A stretch of DNA of 64,000 nucleotides from Mycolicibacterium aromaticivorans JS19b1 = JCM 16368 (GCF_000559085.1 NZ_JALN02000001.1:3534001-3598000); one strand, 5' to 3'. Counted from the first letter of the stretch, positions 8,991 through 18,056 are shown. The notes: generated from the letters alone by a model not told the origin. Translations and numbers: made by a program.

Positions 8991-10064
8991 TCAGGCGGCG
9001 CGGTCCGGCAGCGCCAGCTTGAGGATGGTCCGCTGCGTCTGAAGGAATTGGCGAAGCAGTGGGCCGGTGGTGTACGGCAGACCGTATTCCTCGCAGAGCG
9101 GGCGAACCCGTCGCGCTATCTGGGCGTAGCGATTGCTCGGCAGATCGGGGAACAGGTGGTGCTCGATCTGGTAGCACAGGTTCCCGCTGAGGAAGGCGAG
9201 TACCCGCCCGGCCGTGAAGTTGGCGCTGCCCAGCATCTGGCGCAGGTACCATTCGGCCTTGCTCTCCTGCTGGACGACATCGGGTGTGAAGGTCGACACC
9301 CCGTCGGGGAAATGCCCGCAGAAGATCACCGTGTAGGCCCAGATGTTGCGCACGATGTTGGCGGCGACGTTCGCTGACAAAGCCCGCCGCCAACGAGATC
9401 CGTTGAGGGCCGGGATCGCAACGTAGTCCTTGATGATCTGTCGCCGGATCTTGGCCTTCAGCGCGCGCGTGTGGCCTTGGCGTTGCTCGGCGTTGGTTGC
9501 GCGTTCATGTTCCGAGTGCAGACCGTGCAGTGCGATGCCCCATTCGAAGATGACGGCCAGCAGCGCGTTGCGAAACGGCTGCATCAGGTTACGTGGCCGC
9601 CATGCGACATCGCGGGTCACCCGCATGATGCCGAAGCCGAGGTCGTCGTCGACGCCGACGACGTTGGCGTACATGTGGTGCCGGTAGTTGTGTGAGTACT
9701 GCCATTGCGACGACAGCCCGGCCATGTCCCACTCCCAGGTGGTGGAGTGGATCTCGGGATCGTTCATCCAATCCCATTGCCCGTGAACGACGTTGTGGCT
9801 TATTTCCATGTTCTCGACGCTCTTGGCCACGGCCAGCGACGCCACCCCGAGCAGCCACCCACGCCGTGATCGGCTGCCGAAGATCAGCAGTCGGGCGCCG
9901 GCATCGAGTGCTCTCTGGAACATGATCGTGCGACGGATGTAGGCGGCGTCGCGCTCGCCGCGGGAGTCCTCGATATCGCGGCGGATCGCATCGAGTGCGG
10001 CCGCCAAGGTATCGATGTCCTGTTGGCTCAGATGCGCATAGTCAACGACGTCTGTGATGGCGAT
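8991..10064 (-). CDS. DesA3-like membrane fatty-acyl-CoA desaturase, apparent ATC start
   Basis: Integral membrane di-iron acyl desaturase resembling mycobacterial DesA3, the stearoyl-CoA delta-9 desaturase that works with a flavin oxidoreductase. The three His boxes are present: HNVVH, HNYRHH and QIEHHLFPDLP, the last near the C-terminus as usual. Family features such as WDWMNDPEIH, GHFPDG and LRQMLGSANF are intact. The in-frame N-terminus IAITDVVDYAHLSQQD matches the MAITD..AHL start I recall for DesA3, but the first codon is ATC (10064-10062), 7 nt after GAGGA. An in-frame TGA lies just upstream. If ATC is not used, the first in-frame candidates are CTG at about 10031 or TTG at 10007. Shorter than DesA3 by loss of a C-terminal basic tail. 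Confidence 0.85.
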   Translation of the reverse strand: MAITDVVDYAHLSQQDIDTLAAALDAIRRDIEDSRGERDAAYIRRTIMFQRALDAGARLLIFGSRSRRGWLLGVASLAVAKSVENMEISHNVVHGQWDWMNDPEIHSTTWEWDMAGLSSQWQYSHNYRHHMYANVVGVDDDLGFGIMRVTRDVAWRPRNLMQPFRNALLAVIFEWGIALHGLHSEHERATNAEQRQGHTRALKAKIRRQIIKDYVAIPALNGSRWRRALSANVAANIVRNIWAYTVIFCGHFPDGVSTFTPDVVQQESKAEWYLRQMLGSANFTAGRVLAFLSGNLCYQIEHHLFPDLPSNRYAQIARRVRPLCEEYGLPYTTGPLLRQFLQTQRTILKLALPDRAA

Positions 10065-10352
10065 GGGGAGTCCTCAAGAAATCGACCATTGTGCGTTGAG
10101 CGACAACGGCATTGGAGGAAGTGCCCGTCTGTGAGCGGATGCTCGCGGCATCGCGGAGGTGGGACGCCGATTCGGGCCGGCTGCAGGTGCCAGCAGCACC
10201 AGCTTACCCGTCTGGGGGAGTGCTGCCGCCCGGCGCCGTCGCCGCTCGGGTTCGGCAAATCCGAGCATTAGTGCGCCGAGTAGAGGAGGGTGGGGGCATG
10301 GTCGCGGAACTGTCACCCGTCGGGCCGGCATCTCAAGCCTGGTCCGGCTAGT

Positions 10353-11063
10353 TTGACGATCCAGGACGAGCTTGTTGCGGCCGTCGACGGCCAGCGTGGA
10401 GTGAAAGCCGCCGACCGGCTCTGTGAAGCGTGTGTGCTCCTGCTCGACATTGACGCAGCCGCGATTTCGCTTGTCTTCGATGGTGCGAACGCGGGCACGC
10501 TGGGCTCCAGTGGTGCCTCGGCTCGGGCGTATGACGAATTGCAGTTCACCTACGGCGAAGGGCCGTGCCTGGACGCGGTCCTCCAGCAGGCCCCGGTGGT
10601 GGTGATCGACCTTGCGCATCCCGGGGAAGCGCGGTGGCCCAATTACGGACGGGCCATGCTGGAGCATCGGATCCGGGGAGTTCTTGCGATGCCGGTACTG
10701 GTAGCCGGTGAGTATGTGGGCGCGCTGGACCTCTTCCGGGCTCAGCCTGGTCCTCTGGCGGGCGAGCAACTCGCCGGCGCGGCCGCCGCTGCCGAGCTGG
10801 CCGGCATTCCGGTGCTGGATCTGCTGGTCGGCGACCTGCAGGCGGCCGTCGATGATCCCAGCAGCAACGCATGGGCGGAATTGTGTACGTTGAGCCGCGC
10901 CGAGGTCAGCCAGGCAACCGGAATGTTGGTGGCGCAGTTGGACATAGATCCGACCGAGGCGCTGGTGCGGCTGCGTGCGCACGCCTACGCCACCGGTCGC
11001 ACCGCTACCGATGTCGCCCGCGACATCATCGACCGGCGGCTGAGACTGGAGACGGACAGATGA
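10353..11063 (+). CDS. GAF-ANTAR domain regulator
   Basis: A predicted cytoplasmic RNA-binding regulator of 236 aa if it starts at TTG 10353; the frame is open back to 10290, so the start is uncertain. A GAF-type sensory domain (about 5-150, YGEGPCLDAVLQQAPVVVIDL typical of this group) precedes a C-terminal ANTAR domain (about 170-230, SRAEVSQATGMLVAQLDIDPTEALVRLRAHAY in outline). ANTAR domains bind paired RNA hairpins and act by antitermination. It is 43 nt upstream of a second GAF-ANTAR gene on the same strand. The ligand is unknown. Confidence 0.8.
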   Translation: MTIQDELVAAVDGQRGVKAADRLCEACVLLLDIDAAAISLVFDGANAGTLGSSGASARAYDELQFTYGEGPCLDAVLQQAPVVVIDLAHPGEARWPNYGRAMLEHRIRGVLAMPVLVAGEYVGALDLFRAQPGPLAGEQLAGAAAAAELAGIPVLDLLVGDLQAAVDDPSSNAWAELCTLSRAEVSQATGMLVAQLDIDPTEALVRLRAHAYATGRTATDVARDIIDRRLRLETDR

Positions 11064-11106
11064 ACGACGACAGATGCACACGCACATCCAGGCCGGGAGG
11101 CAAGCC

Positions 11107-11871
11107 ATGGTGAGCGATGACCTTCGCGAAACTCGCGTACTCAGCGCGGTGGTATCACTGGTCGACAGTCTGCTCGACGATTTCGACGTTGTGGACCTGC
11201 TGACAGAACTGACCGAACGCTGTGCCGAACTGCTCGACATCTCTTCGGCGGGATTCCTCCTCGCCGATCCATTACGGCGACTCCATCTGGTGGCCGCCAC
11301 CTCGGAGCAGACGCGGGACCTCGAGCTGTTTCAGCTGCAGGCCGAGCAGGGGCCCTGCATCGACTGCTACCGGACCGGCGAGCCGGTCGTGGTGCCCGAC
11401 ATCGCCACGCAGGTCGACCGGTGGCCGCGGTTCGCCCCGGCCGCGGCGGAGGCCGGCTTTGCGGCAGTGCACGCTTTGCCGATGCGCGCAGCAGGTGTGG
11501 TGCTCGGCGCGCTGAATTTGTTCGACACCCGGCCCGGTGGACTAAGCGAAGCCGATCGACTGGTCGCGCAGACCCTCGCGCACATCGCGTGTGTGGCGGT
11601 CCTGCAAGAACATCCGCCCACCGCCGCCACCGTGGTCTCGCCGCTGCGGTCGGCCCTGATCGGTCGCGTCGTCGTGGAGCAGGCCAAGGGGTTCGTCAGC
11701 GAGGTGCTCGGTGTCTCGATGGATGAGGCGTTCCGGTTGATCCGCACTCACAGCCGGGCGCATGGCGAGCATCTGACCGATGTTGCCCGGCGGTTGATGA
11801 GGGACCGGCACACCCGGCCGGAGTTGGTCAGGGCACTCACGGAACTCGCCCACCGTGAAGGCCGGCAGTGA
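11107..11871 (+). CDS. GAF-ANTAR domain regulator
   Basis: A 254-aa GAF-ANTAR protein. The ATG at 11107 was chosen because GGGAGG (11095-11100) lies 6 nt before it; an earlier ATG at 11074 lacks such a site. The GAF domain (about 25-165) contains the EQGPCIDCYRTGEPVVVPDI segment shared with its neighbours, and the ANTAR domain (about 185-240) has RVVVEQAKGFVSEVLGVSMDEAF. It is co-directional with the previous GAF-ANTAR gene and convergent with the next; the paralogues presumably sense different signals and control transcripts carrying two-hairpin leaders. Confidence 0.85.
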   Translation: MVSDDLRETRVLSAVVSLVDSLLDDFDVVDLLTELTERCAELLDISSAGFLLADPLRRLHLVAATSEQTRDLELFQLQAEQGPCIDCYRTGEPVVVPDIATQVDRWPRFAPAAAEAGFAAVHALPMRAAGVVLGALNLFDTRPGGLSEADRLVAQTLAHIACVAVLQEHPPTAATVVSPLRSALIGRVVVEQAKGFVSEVLGVSMDEAFRLIRTHSRAHGEHLTDVARRLMRDRHTRPELVRALTELAHREGRQ

Positions 11872-11875
11872 GCAC

Positions 11876-12694
11876 CTATTGCTGACGTGCGCGGGCCCGG
11901 CGGACCGCCTCGTCGACGAGTTGCTCGGCGACGTCAGCCAATTTGATGTGCTCCCGCTGGCTGATGCGGATGAGACGGTCGAAGGCCTCTTGCGCCGTGC
12001 CGCCGGAACGGCTGCGAATGATGCCGATCGCCTGGTCGATCACTGCCCGGGTGCGCAGCGCCTGCTGCAATTGCTTGGTGCGCAGTCGGGTACTTGCCAG
12101 CAGCTGCGCGTTGTACACCGATACCGCTGCGGGGCCGGCGAATTGGGTTCCTAGCTGTACGGCGTGTTCGGTGAACGCGTCCCGGCCGTAGGCGTAGGAG
12201 TTGATCGCGCCGATGACCCGGTCACCGACCGCCAGCGGCAGTGCCAGTACCGAATGCACACCCATGCGGGCCACCGAACCGCCGAAATGCGGCCAGCGGC
12301 GGTCGCTACCCAGCGAACCGCTGACCGCCGGCCGTCCAGACCTCAGGCAGCTGATGCACGGCCCTTCGCCGAGCTTCTCGTACTGCAGGGTGTCGATGTC
12401 TTGAATGAACTGCGCGGTCACCGACCGTGCCTGGACGGCCAGTTCCTCACCACCAGGACCGGGGGTGCGGGGCTCGATCACCGTGACACCGGCGCCGTCG
12501 GCTCCCGGTATCGCCTGAACCGCGAATTGCGCTACCTGGCGCAGCATTTCATCAACGCTGGCAGCATCCGCGATGATCCCCGACAAACCGCTGAGGCCAG
12601 CGCTCAAATCGAGTTCGTCAGACTGGAGCTGAGCCGGGGTGAGTTCTGGTTCCGGGGGCGGCTTGCGGCCCGGCTGCACGTCGTAGTCGTCCAT
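11876..12694 (-). CDS. GAF-ANTAR domain regulator
   Basis: Third GAF-ANTAR protein, 272 aa, convergent with the previous gene (4 bp between stops). A short disordered Pro/Glu-rich start (about 1-25) precedes the GAF domain (about 40-195, with LGEGPCISCLRSGRPAVSGSL) and the ANTAR domain (about 205-262, RAVIDQAIGIIRSRSGGTAQEAF). The conserved GEGPC Cys recurs in all three paralogues. Downstream on the same strand nothing follows in operon, so it is probably a single transcription unit. Confidence 0.85.
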   Translation of the reverse strand: MDDYDVQPGRKPPPEPELTPAQLQSDELDLSAGLSGLSGIIADAASVDEMLRQVAQFAVQAIPGADGAGVTVIEPRTPGPGGEELAVQARSVTAQFIQDIDTLQYEKLGEGPCISCLRSGRPAVSGSLGSDRRWPHFGGSVARMGVHSVLALPLAVGDRVIGAINSYAYGRDAFTEHAVQLGTQFAGPAAVSVYNAQLLASTRLRTKQLQQALRTRAVIDQAIGIIRSRSGGTAQEAFDRLIRISQREHIKLADVAEQLVDEAVRRARARQQ

Positions 12695-12762
12695 CGACCC
12701 CCTCCCCGGGTGTCACTGGGCGGAGACAGCGGGATCCCCGCGCGATCAATGTACCGCTGAGC

Positions 12763-14397
12763 TCAGGTCACCAGTGCCAGGGCATGAGCGCGCCGCAACT
12801 TGCCGGACGGGGTCTTGGGGATGACTCCCGGGGCGAGCACCACCACGTTGCGTGGCCGGGCGTTGACCTCCACCACCACTTCGTGGATCACCTGGTGTTC
12901 GATCCGACGGACCTCGTCGTGGTCGTCGAAGTTTTTGCATTCCACCGCCACTGCAAACGATTCGCGGGAGTGCCCCGCATCGAGGCGGACCGCTACCGCG
13001 CAACCCGGGCGCACTCCATCGACGCGGGCGGCGGCGCGTTCGATGTCGGTCGGGTAAATGTTGCGCCCGGCCATGATGATGACGTCTTTGAGCCGACCGC
13101 AGACGACGATGTCGTGGTTCTCGGTCAGATAGCCCAGGTCGCCGGTGTCGTACCAACCCTGATCGTCCTGTGCCGAGATGAACCCGGCGACCGTGGTGTA
13201 CCCCGGCGTGACCGGGTCGCCACGCAGGTGGATGACGCCGACTCCGCGGGCGGGCAACACCGCCCCGTCCTCGTCGAGGATGCGGGCCTCCAGTCCGTTC
13301 AGCGGCGGACCGAGTGTCACCAGACGCCTGGTGTTGCCGCGGGTCGCGGGTACGGCGCGGTGCAGGACTGCCAGCAGATCGGCGTCGATCTCGTCGACGG
13401 TCATGCCTGCGCCACACGCGGAGAACGAGGCGGCGACGGTGGTCTCGGCCATGCCGTAGGCCGGAAGTATCGCCTCCGCTCGCAGTCCGTGCGGTGCGCC
13501 GGCAGCACACAGATCCTCGACGTCGGCCGGATCGACCTGCTCGGCGCCCGACAGCGCCCACCGCAGCGACGACAAATCGAACTGACCCGGCGACGCGAGG
13601 CTGCGCAGCCGCTTCGCCAACAACTTGTAGGCGAAGTTGGGGGCCGCCGTCATCGTGCCCCGGTATTTGTCAATCAGCTTGACCCACAACAGGTTATCGC
13701 GCAGGAAGTCCATCGGGGTCATCTTGATGAGCTCGACCCCGAAGTACATCGGCACGGTAAGGAACCCGGTCATACCCATGTCGTGGAAGCAGGGCAACCA
13801 GCTCACGATCACGTCGGACTCGACGTCGACCTCGGCACCGGCGAACATCGCCTCGGCGTTGGAGACGACGTTGGCGTGCGTGATCCGGACCGCCTTGGGC
13901 GAGCCGGTCGATCCCGACGTCAGCTGCATCAGGGCCAGGTCGTCGTCATAGGACGTCACAGCCCGCACCGGGTCGGCTTTGAGCAGTTCGCTCGCGATCA
14001 CCACCCGGATTCCCCGCTCGGTGAGCAGCGGCGCGGCCGGCAGGAACGGCTCGCCGACGACGACGGCCTTGGCGTCGATCGTCTCGAGAACCGCCATTGT
14101 CTCCTCGGCCCAGCGCATCAGGTCGGTGCGCGGCGTCGGCTGGTGCAGCATGGTGACGCTGGCGCCTCGAATCCAAATGCCCTGAGCGGTCGGCGCGATG
14201 TCCACGGGATACCCGGCGAGCACCGCAACGGCGTCGCCGTGTCCGACACCGGCGGCGGCCAGGCCGCCGGCAATTCGGCTGGCGCGGGCGTGCACCTCGG
14301 CCCACGTGTGGCGCATAGGGGCGTCGGGCTCGCCCGTCACCATCCCCTTCATGCTCCATTGGGCGTTGCTGAGCATGGTTTCGGTGAACTGGCTCAA
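12763..14397 (-). CDS. fatty-acyl-AMP ligase (FadD/FAAL family)
   Basis: A 544-aa acyl-activating enzyme of the ANL superfamily. The adenylation P-loop [10 protein letters not shown], the [10 protein letters not shown] and [11 protein letters not shown] segments typical of fatty-acyl-AMP ligases, YGMAETT and the hinge/C-terminal [20 protein letters not shown] and [11 protein letters not shown] (catalytic Lys) are present. FAALs load fatty acids onto polyketide synthases as adenylates rather than CoA esters. The start is TTG at 14397 (MSQFTETML), just after AGAAGGAAG; the frame is open well upstream but reads as Arg/Pro-rich shadow. No PKS is adjacent in this window. Confidence 0.88.
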   Translation of the reverse strand: MSQFTETMLSNAQWSMKGMVTGEPDAPMRHTWAEVHARASRIAGGLAAAGVGHGDAVAVLAGYPVDIAPTAQGIWIRGASVTMLHQPTPRTDLMRWAEETMAVLETIDAKAVVVGEPFLPAAPLLTERGIRVVIASELLKADPVRAVTSYDDDLALMQLTSGSTGSPKAVRITHANVVSNAEAMFAGAEVDVESDVIVSWLPCFHDMGMTGFLTVPMYFGVELIKMTPMDFLRDNLLWVKLIDKYRGTMTAAPNFAYKLLAKRLRSLASPGQFDLSSLRWALSGAEQVDPADVEDLCAAGAPHGLRAEAILPAYGMAETTVAASFSACGAGMTVDEIDADLLAVLHRAVPATRGNTRRLVTLGPPLNGLEARILDEDGAVLPARGVGVIHLRGDPVTPGYTTVAGFISAQDDQGWYDTGDLGYLTENHDIVVCGRLKDVIIMAGRNIYPTDIERAAARVDGVRPGCAVAVRLDAGHSRESFAVAVECKNFDDHDEVRRIEHQVIHEVVVEVNARPRNVVVLAPGVIPKTPSGKLRRAHALALVT

Positions 14398-14773
14398 TGG
14401 AGCTTCCTTCTGCACGCCGCGCCTGATGTGCGCCGTGCGATGTTTGTGGCCGCAGAATGACTGCCGCGAGTGATCGTGTGAAGCAGCGCTTATTCGACGC
14501 TGTTTGATCGGCCACGCGCCCACGCTGGGCGCCAGATCGTGCGGTCGGCAACGTCGGGCCGGAGGGCACCGGTGCGGCGGGGCGTACAGATCGCCGCCGT
14601 GACGTTTCCGCGAGGCTGGTGGGTCAGCCCACCATGACCGTACCGTGCGACGGCGCTGGTCGGGGACGACTCGCAGGCGAATCGGTCCCGGTGCTTTCCA
14701 CATGCTGACTCGCGGAGTCTGTGGCAAACGTCAGGTAGCTTCAATCTCCACGAGAGCTGCCGAGGAGTAAACG
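14398..14773. other. intergenic region without recognisable gene
   Basis: 376 bp between the fatty-acyl-AMP ligase start and the kinase remnant. The reading frames here are Arg/Pro-rich shadows with no ribosome site and no family features. It should carry the ligase promoter on the minus strand; I could not identify one. Confidence 0.5.
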
Positions 14774-15242
14774 GTGGAGACGACGCTATTCGGGCGCTAT
14801 CAGCTGCAGGAGCTGGTAGGTCGAGGCACGGGCGAGGTCTACCGCGCTTTCGGCACCAAGACCGACCGCGTCGTCGCCCTGGAGGTTCTCCCGCACCGGC
14901 TGGCGCAGGACCAGACGCTCCAGCAACGCTTCAGACCTATCTGATCGACTTCGGGCACGCCAGGCCCTGACCGCACGGGTTCGGAAGCCGGAAGCTCCGG
15001 TCGCCACGTCTTGGCAGAGCTGCGGCCACACCGCCGCCGCACATTCGCCGCCATCGGGCGCAGCCGTCCTGTTCGGTGGACACCGCAGGTGTGTGTGCCT
15101 GGGCCGTTGATGATCGTGCCTTCGCCGGTGCGCGAGCGAGCTGACGACGACGATCACCGGCACGATCTCGTCGACCCTCGACGGCAACACTCAGGTGCTG
15201 CTCGATCCGACGAAGGTCATCAATGACCAGCTGAGTGCTTAG
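14774..15242 (+). pseudogene. remnant of a PknE/PknH-like Ser/Thr protein kinase gene
   Basis: A GTG at 14774 with a good GAGGAG site (14763-14768) starts a 56-residue frame clearly derived from a mycobacterial Ser/Thr kinase N-lobe: FGRYQLQELVGRGTGEVYRA, then DRVVALEVLPHRLA, ending at TGA 14942. The Gly-rich loop is one residue short and the catalytic Lys of VALKVL is Glu. A second frame at 14938-14970 reads YLIDFGHARP, matching the kinase DFG region, so about 100 codons between them are missing. A third frame at 15141-15242 (LTTTITGTISSTLDGNTQ...) looks like a coding C-terminal fragment of unassigned origin. The whole is decayed, not a functional kinase. Confidence 0.75.
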
Positions 15243-15685
15243 CCGTCCTCATCCTCGATGACGTGCATGGCGGCCTCCTCCGCGGAGGCCGCCCCGCCGT
15301 CGATACCGACGTCTTCGGCGACGAGCTCGGACTCGTCGTCCTCACCGAAGCCCGCATCGGGTGCCACCAAACGTCCGGACCGAGCCCGGCCGACCTCGTC
15401 GTCCTCGGGATAGTCGGAGTCGTCCGCAGCGGAGCCATCCAGCTCGTCGAGCACGTTGTTCAGCCGGGACACCGGATCGGGTTCTTCCTCGGCCAGCAGC
15501 TCGTCGAGCGTCTCCGGGCCGGGATGGTCGAGGTTCGTGCGGGCGACCGGCCGCTCCGGAGGGGAAATGCCCTCGTCGAGGATGTCGTCGACGGCACGGT
15601 CAACCAACGTGTCCTCGGGCTGGAGCTGGTTGTCGTCCTCGACGCTGTATTCGCCGCTGTCAGTGCTGTCGTCCCAGGTGCTCAC
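15239..15685 (-). CDS. DUF5709-family acidic protein
   Basis: A 148-aa strongly acidic protein of the type labelled DUF5709 in mycobacteria. Recognisable pieces are DDNQLQPEDTLVDR near the N-terminus and PVARTNLDHPGPETLDELLAEEEPDP in the middle. No signal peptide or membrane helix is visible, so it should be cytosolic. Function unknown. Its end touches the kinase remnant on the opposite strand. Confidence 0.8.
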   Translation of the reverse strand: MSTWDDSTDSGEYSVEDDNQLQPEDTLVDRAVDDILDEGISPPERPVARTNLDHPGPETLDELLAEEEPDPVSRLNNVLDELDGSAADDSDYPEDDEVGRARSGRLVAPDAGFGEDDESELVAEDVGIDGGAASAEEAAMHVIEDEDG

Positions 15686-15821
15686 AGCTCCAGAATGTCA
15701 CGACGTCAGAGCAGCGCCACGGGGACTTTCGTCACCAGCCGCTCGACGGCCGTCACCGCGCCCGCGCGGACCCATAACCACTTCTTTGAGCTCATAAAGA
15801 ATCGATCGCCACCATCAACGC

Positions 15822-16313
15822 ATGGACTCACCTCGTTCCGGATTTCGCCGGGCCGCCGTGACCTCGTGGGCGTTGGCCGGTATCGGCATCGCCGGAGTGG
15901 CGGGCGCATCGGCGTTGGCCTACGGCGACACCGTCAAGCCCGTCGTTGCCGAGCTTCCGCCGGCAGACCCGGTCGCGACCGACCCGGCCGTCGACCTGCC
16001 GCCGGCACCGCCCGTCGTGGAGCCGCCCCCGGCGCCGGTTCCCGCGGCGGACACTCCGGCGCCCCCGAGCCCGGAGCCGACCGTCGCGCCCGCCCCCGCG
16101 GAGACCTACACCCCGCAGCCGACCTACACCCAGAAGCCGGTCTACACCCCGAAGGCGACCGTCCAGGAACAGGCACCGGCACCCGCGCCGGCACCGAGCG
16201 CCAAGTCGCAGCCCGCGTTCCCGATCCGGCAGAGCCATGTCCCGGCCGGTGGCGGCGGCACCTCAGGGGGCAACAGCTTCTCCCCGCACATCACGGTGTC
16301 ACGTGGGTCATGA
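15822..16313 (+). CDS. proline-rich membrane-anchored protein of a redox operon
   Basis: A 163-aa protein with one N-terminal membrane helix (about 11-34, VTSWALAGIGIAGVAGASALA) followed by a long Pro/Ala-rich outside segment: APPVVEPPPAPVP, then short repeats PQPTYTQKPVYTPKA, then a Gly-rich end. Such a region could span the cell wall or act as a scaffold. It overlaps the next gene by 4 bp (ATGA at 16310-16313), so it belongs with the haem membrane protein and NuoF-like gene downstream. Function not known. Confidence 0.8.
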   Translation: MDSPRSGFRRAAVTSWALAGIGIAGVAGASALAYGDTVKPVVAELPPADPVATDPAVDLPPAPPVVEPPPAPVPAADTPAPPSPEPTVAPAPAETYTPQPTYTQKPVYTPKATVQEQAPAPAPAPSAKSQPAFPIRQSHVPAGGGGTSGGNSFSPHITVSRGS

Positions 16314-16852
16314 CGAACGAGGCGCTGTGGGCGTTGGGCCGTGGCAACGGCGTCGTCGCGTTGGTGTTCATGACGGTGTCTATGGCATTGGGTATCGCCG
16401 CACGGTCCGGACGCCCGCTGCTGGCGCTACCCAGATTCGCCGTCTCTGACGTCCATCGCTTCGCCGCCCTGTCGTCGACGCTGCTGGTGGCATTGCACAT
16501 CGGCCTGCTGTTCCTCGACCCCTACGCCAAGCTGAAACTCATCGACATCGTCGTGCCCTTCCTCAGCGCCTACCGGCCGCTGTGGCAGGGCCTGGGCACC
16601 GTTGCCGTCGACGTGCTCGCCGTCGTTGTGATCACCGGTCTGCTCCGTCACCGCATCGGGCCGCGAGCCTTCCGATTGGTGCATTGGGCGACTTACTCGT
16701 TGTGGCCTGTCTCGATGGCTCACGCGCTGGGCAACGGCACTGACACCGGACGCGCGTGGTTCCTCGCGATCGCAGCCGCCTGCGCGGTCGTCGTGGGCGC
16801 GGCGCTGATCTGGCGGCTGCGCGCCAACTTCAGTGAGTATGCCGATGCGTAG
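16310..16852 (+). CDS. ferric-reductase-like transmembrane haem protein
   Basis: A 180-aa protein with about five to six membrane helices resembling the ferric-reductase/NADPH-oxidase membrane domain. Two bis-His pairs are spaced as expected for two stacked haems: His in DVHRFAA and VALHIG (13 residues between) and His in RLVHWATY and SMAHALG (12 between). The ending HALGNGTDTGRAW is typical of this group. It lacks its own FAD/NAD domain; the next gene, overlapping by 20 bp, could supply electrons. Likely role: passing electrons across the membrane to an outside acceptor. Confidence 0.82.
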   Translation: MTNEALWALGRGNGVVALVFMTVSMALGIAARSGRPLLALPRFAVSDVHRFAALSSTLLVALHIGLLFLDPYAKLKLIDIVVPFLSAYRPLWQGLGTVAVDVLAVVVITGLLRHRIGPRAFRLVHWATYSLWPVSMAHALGNGTDTGRAWFLAIAAACAVVVGAALIWRLRANFSEYADA

Positions 16853-18056
16853 CGCACCGCGGCTGCTGTCCGCTGCCGGACCGACTCTCGCTGAACACCT
16901 CGACCGTTTCGGCCCTGCACCGAAAATCTCCGGCAGCCAACTCATTTCGCTTCTCAACGACGCCGGGCTGTCCGGGCGGGGCGGCGCCGGCTTCCCGACC
17001 GGCCGCAAACTCGCCGCGGTCACCGGCCCGGACCCGGTGGTGATCGCCAACGGCGCCGAGGGAGAACCGTTGAGCCGCAAGGACGCGCTGCTGCTGACAC
17101 GGGCGCCGCACCTGGTGATCGACGGCCTGCATATCGCTGCCGCCGCGATCGGCGCCCACACCGGTTACCTGTACGTCCACGCCGACGCTGTGGCATCTGT
17201 GCGCGCGGCCCTCGACGACAGACGAGCTGCCGGGCTCGACCCACACCGTGTCGAGCTGACAGTGGTGGAGGCACCCGACACCTTCGTCGCGGGGGAGGAA
17301 TCCGCTGCGATCCGGCACATCGAGGGCGGCCCCGCGTTGCCGCGCGACCGCACCGTCCCTGTCGCGATCTCGGGGGTGCGTAAACGCCCCACGCTGGTCA
17401 ACAACGTCGAGACGTTGGCACACATGGCACTGATCGCCCGCCACGGGGCCCACTGGTTCCGCTCGATCGGAGACCCGGCCGACCCGGGCTCCATGCTCGT
17501 CACCCTCTCCGGCGCGCTGGACGGTGAGGGTGTTGTCGAGGTGCCGACGGGCGTGCCGATCACCGACCTGATCGACACCAGAGCGGTGTCGGCGATTCTC
17601 ATCGGCGGCTATCACGGGAGTTGGCTGCCCGCTGAGACTTTCGCGGGACTGCGGCTATCGCGCACGGGCTTGAAATCGCTTGGTGCATCGCCCGGCGCCG
17701 GGATCGTTCACCTTCTGGGCGTGACCGAGTGTGGGTTGGTCCGCACCGCCGAGATCGCCGGCTACCTCGCCGACGAGAGCGCACGCCAGTGCGGTCCGTG
17801 TCGCAACGGCTTGCCCCGGTTGTCCGAACTGATCGACGAATTGGCCTACGGGCGCGCCAGTGACCATCTGGTCAAAGAGATTCGGCGTATCACCCGGCTT
17901 GTGGACGGCCGAGGGGCGTGTCGGCACCCGGACGGGACCGCGCGCATGGTCCGCAGCGCGTTGCGCGCGTTCGCGGCCGATATCGAGCAGCACCGCCTGG
18001 GCCGGTGCGACAGCGTGGTGCCGGCGGCACCGGTATCGAAAATGCCGATGGCATAG
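16833..18056 (+). CDS. NuoF-like NADH-dehydrogenase flavoprotein, stand-alone
   Basis: A 407-aa protein related to the 51-kDa (NuoF) subunit of complex I, which oxidises NADH through FMN and a 4Fe-4S cluster. It has GRGGAGFPTGR (about 49-59), NGAEGEP, AGEESAAIRHIEGGPALPR and RPTLVNNVET (FMN/NADH site), then a SLBB-type stretch and the cluster motif. There only Cys320 and Cys323 remain of the usual CxxCxxC; the first is Ala317, while the fourth ligand Cys363 keeps the canonical spacing. No other nuo gene is nearby. It starts at GTG 16833 inside the haem-protein gene, which argues for a joint complex. Confidence 0.85.
   Translation: MSMPMRSAPRLLSAAGPTLAEHLDRFGPAPKISGSQLISLLNDAGLSGRGGAGFPTGRKLAAVTGPDPVVIANGAEGEPLSRKDALLLTRAPHLVIDGLHIAAAAIGAHTGYLYVHADAVASVRAALDDRRAAGLDPHRVELTVVEAPDTFVAGEESAAIRHIEGGPALPRDRTVPVAISGVRKRPTLVNNVETLAHMALIARHGAHWFRSIGDPADPGSMLVTLSGALDGEGVVEVPTGVPITDLIDTRAVSAILIGGYHGSWLPAETFAGLRLSRTGLKSLGASPGAGIVHLLGVTECGLVRTAEIAGYLADESARQCGPCRNGLPRLSELIDELAYGRASDHLVKEIRRITRLVDGRGACRHPDGTARMVRSALRAFAADIEQHRLGRCDSVVPAAPVSKMPMA

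Noticed and set aside
12784..14460. 558-codon frame opposite the fatty-acyl-AMP ligase
   Set aside because: His/Arg/Gly-rich shadow; the minus strand has all ANL motifs.
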